Origin: Cephalotus follicularis
Taxonomy: Eukaryota; Streptophyta; Magnoliopsida; Oxalidales; Cephalotaceae
Length of the DNA stretch: 64,000 nt
Assembly (NCBI GenBank): GCA_001972305.1
Contig: BDDD01000992.1
Location: 62,001-126,000, forward strand
Reading direction: 5' to 3'
Shown here: positions 25,376 through 37,122 of the stretch, one piece after another
Position numbering within the stretch: the stretch's first letter is position 1
Layout: each line of letters starts with the position of its first letter
The notes under the pieces: generated by a model
Told to the model about the DNA's origin: nothing
Databases searched by the model: none
What the model saw: the letters and a program-made list of their open reading frames with translations, nothing else
Made by a program: the position numbers and the translations under genes

Positions 25376-26200
25376 ACTAGTGAAGCTGGATTTAAGTAAT
25401 ACAGCCATGGACAAATTTTCTGGATGAGGCACATGAGTGGATAGGTTCTGTGGTAGCAAAGCTAAGTTATTTGTTCTTTGCGTCCTTTCAAGGGATGGAC
25501 TGAAAACTCATAATGTTGTTGTCGGTAGCGTTGTCAAATTGAAATATTTTCTGAGGGTGAACAATATAATATACTTTTGGTTTGATGTTTTTCAAATTTT
25601 GACTTCGATTAAGTTTCATGAATGTTTTTTACATACTTTGTTTTATAGAAGTTTGATGCTTTTTGTAGCCAGTTTGAAAATTCCTTGTTGATTAAATTGA
25701 ATTAGATTTGTTGAATTATTTTCTGATGTAGTTGTTTTGTGATATTAAACTGCAAGTTTATAAATCCGATTTTATGTAAAAACCGGTCCCTAAATCTCAT
25801 TTTATGTGAAAACCGGTCCCTGTATACCTTTGAACAATTTTCAGCATATGGTTTTGTGTCTTTGTAAAGAAATTGCAACTGTAAGAGACTGTAGTGGATT
25901 AAAATTCTTTCGGATTGATATCACTGACATCGGTTTTAAACATATTTTTATTTCGGATTGAGGAACTAAGGGAGGGGGACAAGATATATTGTGGTCCTAG
26001 AATTTCACCAAGATGCTGCAGGCAAAGAAAATGTGCATGTCTGACATTTTTAGCTAGTGACCCAGCAATTCTGTGTGGTACATAATTAAACATGAATTCT
26101 TCTTTGATAAAATGAGACAATGGTAATATACATTCATTCAGAAGCAAAGCTAAGCTACTTGGTGAATAATGGAAATCTAGAGTTTTACTGCAGGAACTGA
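25376..26200 (+). other. 3' untranslated region of the PPI-like gene and short intergenic DNA
   Basis: T-rich sequence follows the TAA at 25373-25375. A short duplicated phrase (ACCGGTCCCT) is seen at about 25783-25830. No gene. Confidence 0.5.
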
Positions 26201-26314
26201 AGGGTACTTCAGGTGAGGAGGATATGTCATCATATTGTAAAACGGTGATACTGGCAGCAGACTAGAAGCAGAACAACTCTAGATACAATCCATGACCCTT
26301 TGGTTTGTGAAGGA

Positions 26315-27204
26315 CTACATGGAAACCTCATGGTCATCTTCTTTGTACCCTGCAATTCTTTCTAGAAATCTAGAGATTGGAGGAATGGTTACCTGTAGCA
26401 CTCCCTCCAGGATTAGAATAACATGCCCCATGGATGGTCTTTCATTCTCATCATCTTGAAGGCACCAACAAGCAACCCTGCAAATCCTTGTAAGCTCTTC
26501 TTTGTTTGCCTTCCCCTCCAGCCTGTAGTCTAATAAGCTTAGAACGTCACCCCCGTTTCTTGGATGGACCATAGTTAGACAGGGGAAGTAATCATTTGTC
26601 CCATCGTTAATATCGCAGTTTCTTTTACCAGATATGATCTCGAAAAGCAACATTCCATAACTAAAAATGTCTGCCTTTTGAGGTGATGGTTACACCTAAA
26701 ATCCATTCAGGAGCAAGATAACCTCTGGTACCTTTAATGGTTGTCAACACCCTGCTGAAGTCAGGTCCTAAGAGCTTTGGCAGGCCAAAGTCTGAAACTT
26801 TAGGATTGTACCCAGCATCTAGTAGTATTTTTTCAGGCTTGATATCACAATGTATGATGCAATCTCTGCACTTCTCATGAAGATAGGCTAATCCTTTAGC
26901 AATGCCACACGCAATTTTGTACCTTGTTTCCCGATCTAGAGTCTTGGAGTCTTTATGAAACAGGTGACTCTAGAGAACCATTAAGCGTGAAGTCATAAAC
27001 CAGAAACCACTTCATTCCTTCAACACAACAAAACCCATGAAGACGAACAAGATTTATGGGGTGGATTGTTCCGATCGTGCTCGCTTCGGCACGAAATTGC
27101 TTCCCTCCTTGGCGATGACATTTAACTCTCTTCACAGCTATGGCAGTTGAGTCTGGCAAGATCCCTTTGAAAACACAACCGAAACCTCCTTCACCCAGCC
27201 TCAC
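26315..27204 (-). pseudogene. Receptor-like kinase (G-type lectin/S-domain type) kinase-domain pseudogene
   Basis: Only a kinase domain remains. It starts at the glycine loop (LGEGGFGCVFKG), then AIAVKRVKC with the ATP lysine, NLVRLHGFC, YDFTLNGSL, LAYLHEKC, HCDIKPEKILLD, VSDFGL, GTRGYLAPEW, LLFEIISGKRN, CWCLQDDENERPSM. It ends VSM and stop at 26315. The order and the wording ('HCDIKPE', 'APEW') are those of S-receptor-like kinases such as the At2g19130 group. It is broken: the frame shifts near 26965 (after NGSLES) and again near 26680 (before the FSYGMLLF segment). The catalytic-loop Asn is replaced by Lys (PEK for PEN). The signal peptide, lectin, S-locus and membrane segments are absent. 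Probably a truncated duplicate, not functional. Confidence 0.85.
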
Positions 27205-28124
27205 TTAAATTAGTATAGCAGTATGGCACATTCTGGAGGCTTTTTGTAATGTATAGGATTATACAAATACATTTTGGGTCTCTTTAGTGATAATATGTCA
27301 TTCAAATATATTTTGGGTCTCTTTAGTGATATTCAAATACATTTCGGGTCTCAGTTTGTTTCTGCACATATCCATGTGTTATCAAATACATTTTGGCTTC
27401 CTGTTGAGTTTTATTCCACTCGATTATAGCAAAGAAGTTAAAAAAAAAAGTGAGAATTAGAATTTTAACAAAGATTGTTTACCACTTAATAAATGGCATG
27501 CAACAAACTTCAAACTGAATTTCAGATTTAATAACATTTGAAAATGTTAAACTGGGAAATTTTCAAATGTTAAACTAGGAAATTTTCCAACATTGTCATG
27601 AATACTTATAAGATTTTCTTATATGTCGGAGTTTGGTTTGTATATGTCGGAGTTTGGTTTGGATAATTATTAAATATTTATGAGAATGTTTTAGTCTAGA
27701 GGGAATAGCTTATTCACAAAATATAAGTAAATGATTCCCATAAAAAATAGTAAAAATTAGATATTTTCATAAAAATCCATTTTTTTTAATGTCTATTGTG
27801 AAGCAGAAAGACAAGATAATTATCTTGTAATTTTTATTAAGAGGGAGCTTATATATATATATATATATATATATAGTGTTATATCAAACTGATACGGGAT
27901 ACTACTAACTATAATACCCTTATTAACATAATAATCACAACAATAATAATATTTAACGGTTAACATCTATTATACCCTTGAATTTCTATCTAAATAGACA
28001 GAATTATCCTTATTTTACCAATTAATTACAAACTAATTACCTATATACTTGTGCTTGAATTGAACTAGAGGATTAAGCATACCAGTATGTGAGAGCCAAT
28101 AGCAATAGATAATGAGAGTGACAA

Positions 28125-28216
28125 AATCTAATTTGTGATTATTTTTAAACATCAATTGATTTTTTTAAAATATCAGTGATAATTTTTTTTAAATCACAAA
28201 TAAGATTTTATACATC
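28125..28216. repeat. Small foldback (inverted repeat)
   Basis: AAAATCTAATTTGTGATTA near the left end and AAATCACAAATAAGATTTTA near the right end are inverted near-copies around an AT-rich centre, like a tiny MITE. No target duplication was fixed. Confidence 0.5.
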
Positions 28217-28984
28217 ATTTGTGATCTAACTTGCTCGCGCAAAAGATGTGAGCAGTTAATGTATAGCCACAGGTAGAATTTCGTAGACGTATTTTATCAT
28301 GCATTGACTTGCAAAGAAGTTAAAAGATGCATGCTTACACATAACCTATTAGTGTTATGTAAAACATTCTAGTAGAGTGTGGTGATCAGCGGTCTAGATT
28401 ATTCTAGACTAACTTAGAATATCAAAATATGTAAAGATTGAGTGAGAAATGATGAGATATTTAGAGTAATCAGGAATGGTGAGACACACTCTCATGTAAT
28501 GTAGAGATTGAGTAAGTGCTATCAAAGTATGTAAAAAGTCTATTGTAGATGGTGGAATAACCTAAAAACATGTAGATACCAAGAAACTTATAGAATAGTC
28601 TTTAGACATATACGTTGTTTAGGCTAAACTCCTCATTTGTAACCAATTTAGAATCGTTTAAGTAATACACTCTTTCTCAAAGTGTTCAGAGTTACTCCAC
28701 AAGCCCTTCTTTGTATTGGTGGATTTTGGTAGATTTGGAGATTCAATTTCATCACATCAATTGAATTCCAAGGCATGCCATGGTTCTTGTCGTAGATGTA
28801 CTAAATGAAAAATGACATTTGTTTGCAATGAAAGAGTTGCTTCAAATCATCATGATCCACGCCAAATAAAATCCTAATCAAAATATCTTGATGCAAGGAT
28901 TCAAGTGAAGATTTATCATCACTTATAAGCAAATTTTCTCCTCAAAAATGTACTCACATGTGAATCAAAGGGTAGACTTCATGA

Positions 28985-29165
28985 TATCACAATCCTCTTC
29001 CTTCCTAAAGGTTGAGTATATCTCACAAACATAATAAATCATGTTCCTCTCCTTTCTTTGACTTCATTGAACCGCTAATCACAATCATCTTCCTTCCTAG
29101 GTCTCGAATATCCCACAAACACAATACATCATGTTCCTCTCCTTTCTTTGATTCCGTTAAACTAG
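28985..29165. repeat. Two tandem copies of a roughly 90-bp unit
   Basis: Both copies contain CACAATC.TCTTCCTTCCTA, then TCACAAACA or CCACAAACA, and CATGTTCCTCTCCTTTC. They differ by scattered substitutions, so the duplication is not recent. Confidence 0.7.
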
Positions 29166-30032
29166 ATTAATAATAGGTGTGAGTAGTTACTTAACTGATA
29201 AATGAAGTATCAAAATCTTATTTATAATTTTTTAAATCATTTTATTTTTTTAAAACAACAATGATTATATATATATATATATATAGCTTACAAGTTATAA
29301 TACCAATATAACATATATCTATATAATAGTTTATTAGAAGTAAATTATTGTAATATAATACGATTACATAGCAGGATGTTATGTGATTTTTATTTAGGTT
29401 TGAGATTTTTTTTTTCATTTAAGACCGATTTTTAGTAGGTAGATCATCTATTGGTATCTTTTCTTGTTCATCTGTTTCTGTCCAACTTCTAGATTAACGA
29501 ACAAAAGTGAAAGCATACGTAGTTACGACTGTAGATTTCATAATCGTGGTCAAGAAAACCAAATACAGTCAAGATTAACGAAGACGTTTTGTTTAACAGT
29601 AGCAGATTGACCGGATATGGATGTTTCGAAAAGATTTCTCAAGACAATTCGGTCTTGTTGATTTGTTTGTTTAATTTTAGTTTTTGTTATGATGTAAGTC
29701 GTTATGGTAGTATCGGTCTGTTCAATATTTATGTATTGATATGATATCTTATATTTGTATATTTTTAAGCTACAAAAAATAAGATTTATCAATACTCAAT
29801 CAATGACTCATACACCATCCACGTCAACGTAGGGAAAACTAGTCAGGATCACGAAACATATCATGATAGAATACAATAAACGGGTAAATTTATTTAAAAT
29901 GTTTTTTTCAAGACATTACAAAAACAAAATCCAATACAAAATTAACCATCATTCTTAAAAATTTAGACACACTATAATCTTATTGTCTATTTTTGTGGGC
30001 CTGATGTGTATACTAGACTACACACATTGTGC

Positions 30033-33000
30033 ATGGCTGCCACAAGCTTCACGGCACCATGGATGCTAAGAAGAGCGTCTCGAGCTTTAACATTCTCTAA
30101 TTCACTCCATATCAACAGAAACCTCTCTCACTCTAAAACCCCCCCTCTCTCTTTTCCTCTCACTACATCATCTTCTCTAGCATTTTCAGGTATATTAATA
30201 CATACTCCTGTGTTTTATTCCTTTTCACTCACCAATTGCTTAAATTTTAGTAACTCTGTGGTAGATTTGTGTCATATTTTGGATACCCATATGGCTTAAT
30301 TGTTGAAGCATGTACTTTATATCATGTGGAATTAATTGGAATATCAGTCTGGAGATTAGCTACTTCATAAAACTATCATAAAAGGAACGAATGTTAACAA
30401 AATTGGTTAACTATTGATCAGTTGTGAAATATGTTGTGTTTATTTTGAATAATAGTTGGGGAGTTTTAAGCTAAATATACATATAGTGGGTGTGTAAGTG
30501 TTCGATGAAAAGCCTTGCTGAAATGTCTTTGTTTTTTTTTTTTTAACATAAACCTACTTAAAAAATGGTGTAATGTGGTGTCTGTTATGTTTGGCAATCT
30601 ACTGCTTACTACATCTTTGGCTTTAGCTTTCAGGTAAAGAGAACTAAAGTTAAATTGTTATTCTAAATTTTATTGCCTAAGAAGCCAGGCCAGCCTTGGT
30701 TTGATTTCGCTCATGAACACTTTGTTACCTGATGAAAGTTAGGTAAAGGAAGCTGACAACCAAAACAGGAGGTAGTACTAGATTTAGTGTCTGTTATAGT
30801 TAGGAAATGTGTATGCGAAAAGTTACTGGGACATAAAAGTGAATGCTGGAGACTTTGTTGGCTTGTGGGAATATTTAAGCTCACCTGAAAAGTTTCATAA
30901 TAAACTTGAACAAGCTAGTTGACTCTTTTGCCAAGACTTAATCTGATTCAATTGATCCTTAAAAACACCTTGTACTTAGGGCTGCTTAGCTCATAATAAG
31001 GACGACGTAGGGCCTCAGTTTTTCCCCTGGAAGTCTTTTATTTATGGGGCTAACTAATCGCTCTCAAAGGGTCCTGGTATATTAACATCAAGAGGCCACT
31101 AAGTGACTGGGAACGGAACTGGTGTAATTATATTTCTGTGAGCAATTTTATCTGTGATTACATTGGTTCAGTTTCTAATGTTTTGAATAATGTATTCATA
31201 TATAAGGCATCATCATTTACACGACACATTGAACTCTTTTACCTAGATGAATTTGGCTAGTGCCCTTGACTTGGTATACTAATATTATATCTTCTCTTTA
31301 GTTTTGATTTTGTACCTCCTGAGTGGTGACGTAGATTTTCTAATAACCCGTACTATACAGCTTCAAGCATATGTCACTTGGCGCAAGCTATAAGGGGGAA
31401 TGCTGATGTCTTACTTAATACTGTGGGAGACAAAAATACTATCGAAGAAGTAAAGCGTATAATTGAAATGGTATTTTTGTTACCATTTTCTAATATTTCC
31501 ACACACTGGATTGGTTTCAGTATGAGTCTTTCTCAATGTTTCTTTGCTGCCGTGGATCAGAATTTATAATCTTTGCCAATGTGAAAATACAAGAAAAAAC
31601 ATGTTCTTCAGTTATCGTTAAAAGTACAGTTCTGAATTTCATTTTTTTTTTCTGTAGGCTAAAAGGGCATCATCTAGAAGTGAAGTTCTTCATACTGATT
31701 TTCTCACCCCACCAGTACTAAAGGAGTCCATGCAAACACTAGAGAAACTGGCTGACGTCAAAGCAGTTGCTCAAGGAGGATATCCACAGGTTAAAATAGA
31801 TCTGCTTTATCTTAAAGTGATGCGTTGTACTTGTAATCAGAGTCTAACACATGGAAGTGTCTAGGCTGAGCGTTGCCGGCTTTCTGTTGGACATTCAGAA
31901 GTATTGAAAAGTGATCCAGATATAGTTGCAGCGTTGAAGTAAGTACTGTTTCAGCACTATCATTCTACTTTATATGAAACTTGGATGATATTTTGATCGT
32001 TGTTTACATTTTCCAGTATCACGGGGAACTTTGGCTTTCAACCTTGTTCTCATGGTGACTTTCTTGGCTCAATTCTTGGTACTGGGATCGCTAGGGAAAA
32101 GCTTGGAGATATCATCTTGCAGGTACCAGTTATGTTTGATACCAGACCTTTTTTGTTTTTTCCACTTATCTTTCTTTTGACAAGTTGAGGAAAGCTTATG
32201 AATGGAAACTTTGCTGTTTGATATTCAGTTTGACTAATGGATAAGTGTCACAAATTGCCCTGTGACAATAAGCATTAAGGTAACTCAGCCAGAAAAAGGA
32301 AAAATGGAAAACTAATTTATTAGATAGTTCTAACTATAAGAAACATGTGTATTTTTATATAAGGGAGGAGTGTATCCACATTTTTTTGCAGCCATCTCTT
32401 CACTGTTTCTTTCGCCAGATTCTAAAGAGTTTGATGTTTTATAATTGTTATTTTATATGGAGTTTTTGGATGGTATTTACCTCTATATAGCCTCTCAATT
32501 ATAATTTTAAAGTAAAGGGATCCAACTGATTTTGCAAACTTGAGTATTCAGCTTGAGTTTGAGATCTACTTTTTACCATTTCTATCTGATATCAGATATG
32601 CAAGAGTGAGATTTATCTCTTGATGAATTAAAAGATATCCTTGTTTATATGATACGAGGTAGGATATGGGGGTCTTACCATTTAGTTTTCTCACTCAGTA
32701 AAGGTAATTAAGTTGATGGCTATAAGTTGGCTGCACTCTCCGCTTTGCAGAGCTTTGTTCCGTTGTATTGATAAAATCAGCTGTTTTGTTTTTATTTTAA
32801 CCATGTGAGATTCTTGCTCTTTCTTTTTCCTTTGTTTCACATGTATCTTAAACGGGCCAAAAAAGTCGGACGTGGTGACTGTGTCGGATTTGCTTTATAC
32901 TTCGTCTCTTTTCCTTTTTCCCTTCCCCTTATTGTAATTTTCTTTCCAGGGAGAAAAGGGAGCTCAAGTTCTTATTGTTCCAGAACTCAGTGATTATATT

Positions 33001-34549
33001 TTATCATCATTGGACAAGGTAATTATCACTCGCAGGTAAATGGCTTCCTGGGTCTACTTTCTACCTTTGTCAATTTGTTTTTTTTTTTTTAAAATTTCAT
33101 TATTTTCTTAGTGTTCATCATCATGGAGAGTAACGCTTATAAAATATCTATAGTATGTTTATGCAATTTGATTAATCTTTATCTCTATCTGGTCTTTTTT
33201 CCCCCCTTCCGATTAACATTTACTAATTGCACAAAATCCTATAATTCTGTTGTTGCCTGTCTTTGCATTTTCCATTTAGAATCACACTTGTGTCTATGAG
33301 GAAGAGGATGATTCAAAATTATCATGTAATTTTAGCTGAGAATCACTGATAAAACATGAAAGTTTGTTTGCTTTTTTACTGTTGCTGTAGGGCTCAGAAG
33401 TTGACAGCTGAAAAGCTTATACCATTTTATCCCATTTCCTCACTGTCCATGTTTTATATGTATATTTTTTTTTTTGTTTGAAGGTTGGTAATGTTTCAGT
33501 CTCTTGCACAAAGATACCCTTGCTGGCCCTGGAGTATGAACCACCAAGGTCTGCAAGTCCCAAAATTGGTTCTCTCTCTTCATTTTTATGACTCTTTACA
33601 GCTTGAGTTGGTCCAAGTTTGCTCATAGCTTTTACTCTTTTCAGGACTAAATCATTTAAAGCCATAGAAGCATCTCTAAGGGTTGACGCTCTAGCTAGTG
33701 CAGGTTTTAAGATTTCTCGGTCAAAGCTAGTGAACTTGATCAGGTACTGTCAAACCTGTGTATGGAATCTATCTCGAGTTATTGGTAATACGTTAACTTC
33801 GGTATGCATATTTTGGTTCGGTAAATTTGGCTGCACTCGATTCTGTTCTGCTGAGTGCCTACTCTTTGGCAATACTAATTTTTCATTGATGTATTCAACC
33901 AATATCCAGGCATCAACTAGTTATGCATCCATAAAATTTGACAGAACTCTCAAAGCAATGTCTTTATTTCTCTTTGTTCCATCTGGCCATATCAATGGCC
34001 ATTATGATTTTTATTGCATCCTCATTACTCCTGACTGTCTTTGGTCTCTGTCACACGATTCTTGAGTTAAACATATCTGTCCCTCGAATATTACCTCTTC
34101 TTAAAACTTTTTTCTTGACTTAATTGTTTAAAACTACTTGGTGTCCAATTTATACTGGTATACTGACATGCTGCTTTAAGAGTTTCCGCATTTTGCGTGG
34201 TTTCATTTTCTGGATTATATGCATTCATTGAGGTATTTGATTTGTGAAAAAGGTACAACTTCATCACGAAATGGCCTAAATTTATGTTTCCATGTAGTAA
34301 TGGGGATGTGCGTGTTAATTGGACCACTGTCACAAAAAATGGATTGACACTCAAGACTGGAGATATTGTCTCAATTAGTGGAAAAGGGAGACTAAAGGTG
34401 AGTTATCAACTGCAGACAATCTACTACTAGATATGTATTACCTAGCATTTCTGATTTGGGTTTTTTTATTATTATTTATTTTTAAGATAGGAGATATAAA
34501 TACTACAAGGAAGGGAAAGTTTGCAGTTGAACTCATTCAATTTCTATAA
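30033..34549 (+). CDS. Plastid YlmH-like S4-domain RNA-binding protein (AT1G53120-like)
   Basis: Ten exons: 30033-30189, 31361-31470, 31658-31789, 31865-31938, 32017-32122, 32950-33018, 33484-33548, 33645-33743, 34298-34397, 34487-34549. Every edge is GT/AG and phases agree, giving 324 aa. The first about 50 residues are Ser/Thr/Arg-rich, with a transit-peptide look. The middle matches the YlmH / 'photosystem II S4 domain protein' family (DFLTPPVL, GGYPQAERCR, GNFGFQPCSHGDFLGSILG, GIAREKLGDI). Residues about 246-300 are the S4 RNA-binding fold (LRVDALASAGFKISRSK, VRVNW, LKTGDIVSISGKG). In cyanobacteria and plastids such proteins are linked to RNA or ribosome handling and photosystem II; the exact role here is inference. 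Lies upstream of the STIG1 and DRP5A genes as in Arabidopsis. Confidence 0.93.
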
Positions 34550-36000
34550 GCTTCAGCAGCCGGTATCGATTGAGATGCTTAACCTCTGTTGTTGCCATTG
34601 TATTACCTAGAAACAACGATTCAAAAGCTAATCAGTTTCTTATGCAAGGTTATTGTGGCAAAAGGGTTTTTAGCGATATGACTTTCACTGATTATATTTT
34701 ATTTTTAGGGATATGTAAAGTGTTTTTGTATTTTATTTTATTTTATTTCCTAGATTTCACTGATTATATTGCAATTTTCAACATTTTCTTCCATCACGAT
34801 ATGACTTTCACAAAAGAGGGTTATAGGCCATATATGCTCACACATTAAAATCAATTCAATCTACAGTACAGGTTTCTTTTAAAACGTTTCAAACAAAACA
34901 AAACAAAACAAAAAAGACCTCACATGCCCCACAAACGAATGGATGGCAATCAAATACATGTAATAAGATTAGTAGGTTCTGAGGCAAAGACGCAAAGGAT
35001 ACATAACAAGGGTTCTTAACCATCCAACACACTGTGTGATGCAACATGACATGCTTTCCTGTCTACTACCGTTATCTTTCATTATCACTTTATGGGCTAA
35101 CTAGTGGAAAGGTAAATACAATCATCTTCCTGAAACATTTGAGGATGACCCATCTTAGAAATCGAATGAATTTAGTCTTGTGCATTTACGACGAAGGTTA
35201 TTAAAAATTAGAAGAAGATGAGTTCTTTCTTTTACTCGGCATTTTAGCGAGATGAAAGTCTCATATGTCGTTTTGAAACTCAAAATTTGTTACTATGTCC
35301 TATATACCAAAATTTGTTTCAACAGATGATATTATAATTCTTCATCAACGCTTTATATATAAACCTATCATGTCGAATGAGTCCAATAGTGCAATGTGAA
35401 TGAATAAATAATTTTTTAAAGTATTAAAATTGATATCATCATATTTGAACTAAAGATTATTGAGTATGATCATTGAGCGATAACAATAAAGGTAGTCGAA
35501 AGTTTCCAATTTAAAGACAACACGTAAAAACACATAGTCAGTGACGGAGATAAGGGGTGCTTGATGGGTGATATGCACCCCCAAATGTTTAAAAAATTGT
35601 TAAGTATTGGATATGGAAGAGAGAAAGAGATTGGAGAAAAATTTTTTTTGCTCTGCCAGGCACCCCCAACCACATCACGACGCTGCAATGGTAGTCGTGG
35701 CCCCCTTAATATAAGATTTCTGATTCCGTCCAATTTCAAGAAAAAATCCAATTACAAATGTATTGTATTACTGTTGGAAACAAGAATTCGGTAGAGATTT
35801 GATACTTACAGTGACATAAGAACATATAGGTAAAAGCACGTTATTATTGATTGATGAAATGACTTGCTCTTTACATATACACTAAGTATATCAAGAGGAA
35901 AGCAAAAGTTGAACTACTCGTCTCCCTCCTCCGTCAATATATATATCTTTTCCAAACTATATAAATTAACTAGTAGCTAATGAAAAATTACTCATCACCC
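34550..36000. other. 3' region of the S4 gene and intergenic DNA
   Basis: No gene is seen. A repeat-like block at about 35537-35735 starts CAGTGACGGAG and ends near GATTCCGTCC, weak inverted ends of the kind seen in hAT-related MITEs (low confidence). Remaining DNA is AT-rich, leading into the 3' end of the STIG1-family gene. Confidence 0.45.
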
Positions 36001-36050
36001 AATATTCCATCTCTCTCAAAAGAGTTTGATGAATAAACCAAAGTTAATTT

Positions 36051-36503
36051 TCAAGCATACCCACAGTTTCCATACTCACATTTAAGCCCTTGAGAGCACT
36101 TGTTGTCACACTTGCCACAATTATTAACATCGTAAGCAACACAAATACAAGTCACGTGGCAGCAACGCTCTCCAAATTTGCACTTGTTACCGCATCTCCC
36201 ACAGTTATTCTTATCTCTAACAATGTCACGGCAATGTTTATTGCAGCAATAGAGTAGACTCTTTCCATTGTTTGCCGAGACACCATTGCATATGTTGTAG
36301 CTTGTGGTATTACAATGTCCACCCTTTTTTATTGCACCAGCCAAGAACCAACATCTGGGTCTAAAAACTGAGATTGGGATGTCAAGTGCATATTCTTGGT
36401 CGTCTTTGATGTCGCCGGAGAAGACTATTTGAGAATGCAAGGATACAAGTAGACAAGTGGTTAGGGAGAGAATGGTTGTGAGCTTAAGGAGAGAAGTAGC
36501 CAT
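36051..36503 (-). CDS. GRI: STIG1-family secreted cysteine-rich peptide precursor, GRIM REAPER-like
   Basis: Intronless, 150 aa. Residues about 1-29 are a signal peptide (hydrophobic LTTILSLTTCLLV), so the product is secreted to the apoplast. The mature part has 18 cysteines in the Stig1 pattern: CCNKHC at 86-91, NNCGRCGNKCKFGERCC at 99-115, NNCGKCDNKC at 127-136, and the end CEYGNCGYA. In Arabidopsis, GRI (AT1G53130) is cut by metacaspase-9 to a peptide sensed by the receptor kinase PRK5 in reactive-oxygen-dependent cell death. The GRI identity here rests on position: it sits between the AT1G53120-like and AT1G53140-like genes exactly as in Arabidopsis. STIG1-family membership is firm; the orthology is likely but inferred. 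Confidence 0.87.
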   Translation of the reverse strand: MATSLLKLTTILSLTTCLLVSLHSQIVFSGDIKDDQEYALDIPISVFRPRCWFLAGAIKKGGHCNTTSYNICNGVSANNGKSLLYCCNKHCRDIVRDKNNCGRCGNKCKFGERCCHVTCICVAYDVNNCGKCDNKCSQGLKCEYGNCGYA

Positions 36504-37045
36504 TAATCTCTCACAAGGAGTATAAGCTAAGGGACTTTATTTCGTAATGTTATGGCATGGAATTGGTGATGTCTCAAGTTTATGCAACAAGCCAAGTTCC
36601 TTATTCAATATTCAATGAATTGATGGTACTTAATTAGTGCTCATGCTAGATTCTTGTACTGAATGTTAGAACTGGCTGTTTATTAATTGTGAATGAAAAA
36701 GGAGTTGCCCTAGGTAGATGGCTTTTTGTGGAAGTATACTTATATATGGTATATGCCTAACTCTTCTTAATAAATTAACATTTTTTTTTTTAATCATTCG
36801 AATTTGGTGAAAGTGAATTGAAAATTCGTATTGTACTTGATTTGATTGGACAAGTTATCCCAAACTGGGCCAACTGGCCCTTCAAACCATTTCATGGGCC
36901 TAAACCTTTTAAATTGTAATAGGCCCAAGTTTTTGGGCGACCTTAGACAGAGCTTATTACGAAAAATCACAAAAGCCCAATAAACCTCCTCGGCTACTCC
37001 TCCATCTGACGGCTTCAACACCCAAGAGAATTCAAATTCAAAAAA

Positions 37046-37092
<47 letters not shown>

Positions 37093-37122
37093 TTGTGCGC
37101 ATTTGCAAGCTGCAACGATTCA
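36504..37122. promoter_or_regulatory. Divergent promoter region between GRI-like and DRP5A genes
   Basis: About 620 bases separate the two start codons, which point apart. A (CT)n tract at about 37048-37081, followed by TG repeats, lies just before the DRP5A ATG at 37123 and is probably in its leader. No TATA box was assigned with confidence. Confidence 0.55.

Larger units (their letters stand above)
27215..30000. other. AT-rich intergenic DNA with small tandem repeats
   Basis: No gene is seen. Short tandem copies are at about 27250-27400 (unit TTCAAATACATTTTGGGTCTC), and 27625-27665 (TATGTCGGAGTTTGGTTTG twice). (TA)n tracts are at about 27850-27876 and 29268-29285. A foldback lies at 28125-28216 and a duplicated block at about 28985-29165. 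Reading frames here are short and AT-driven. Confidence 0.55.
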
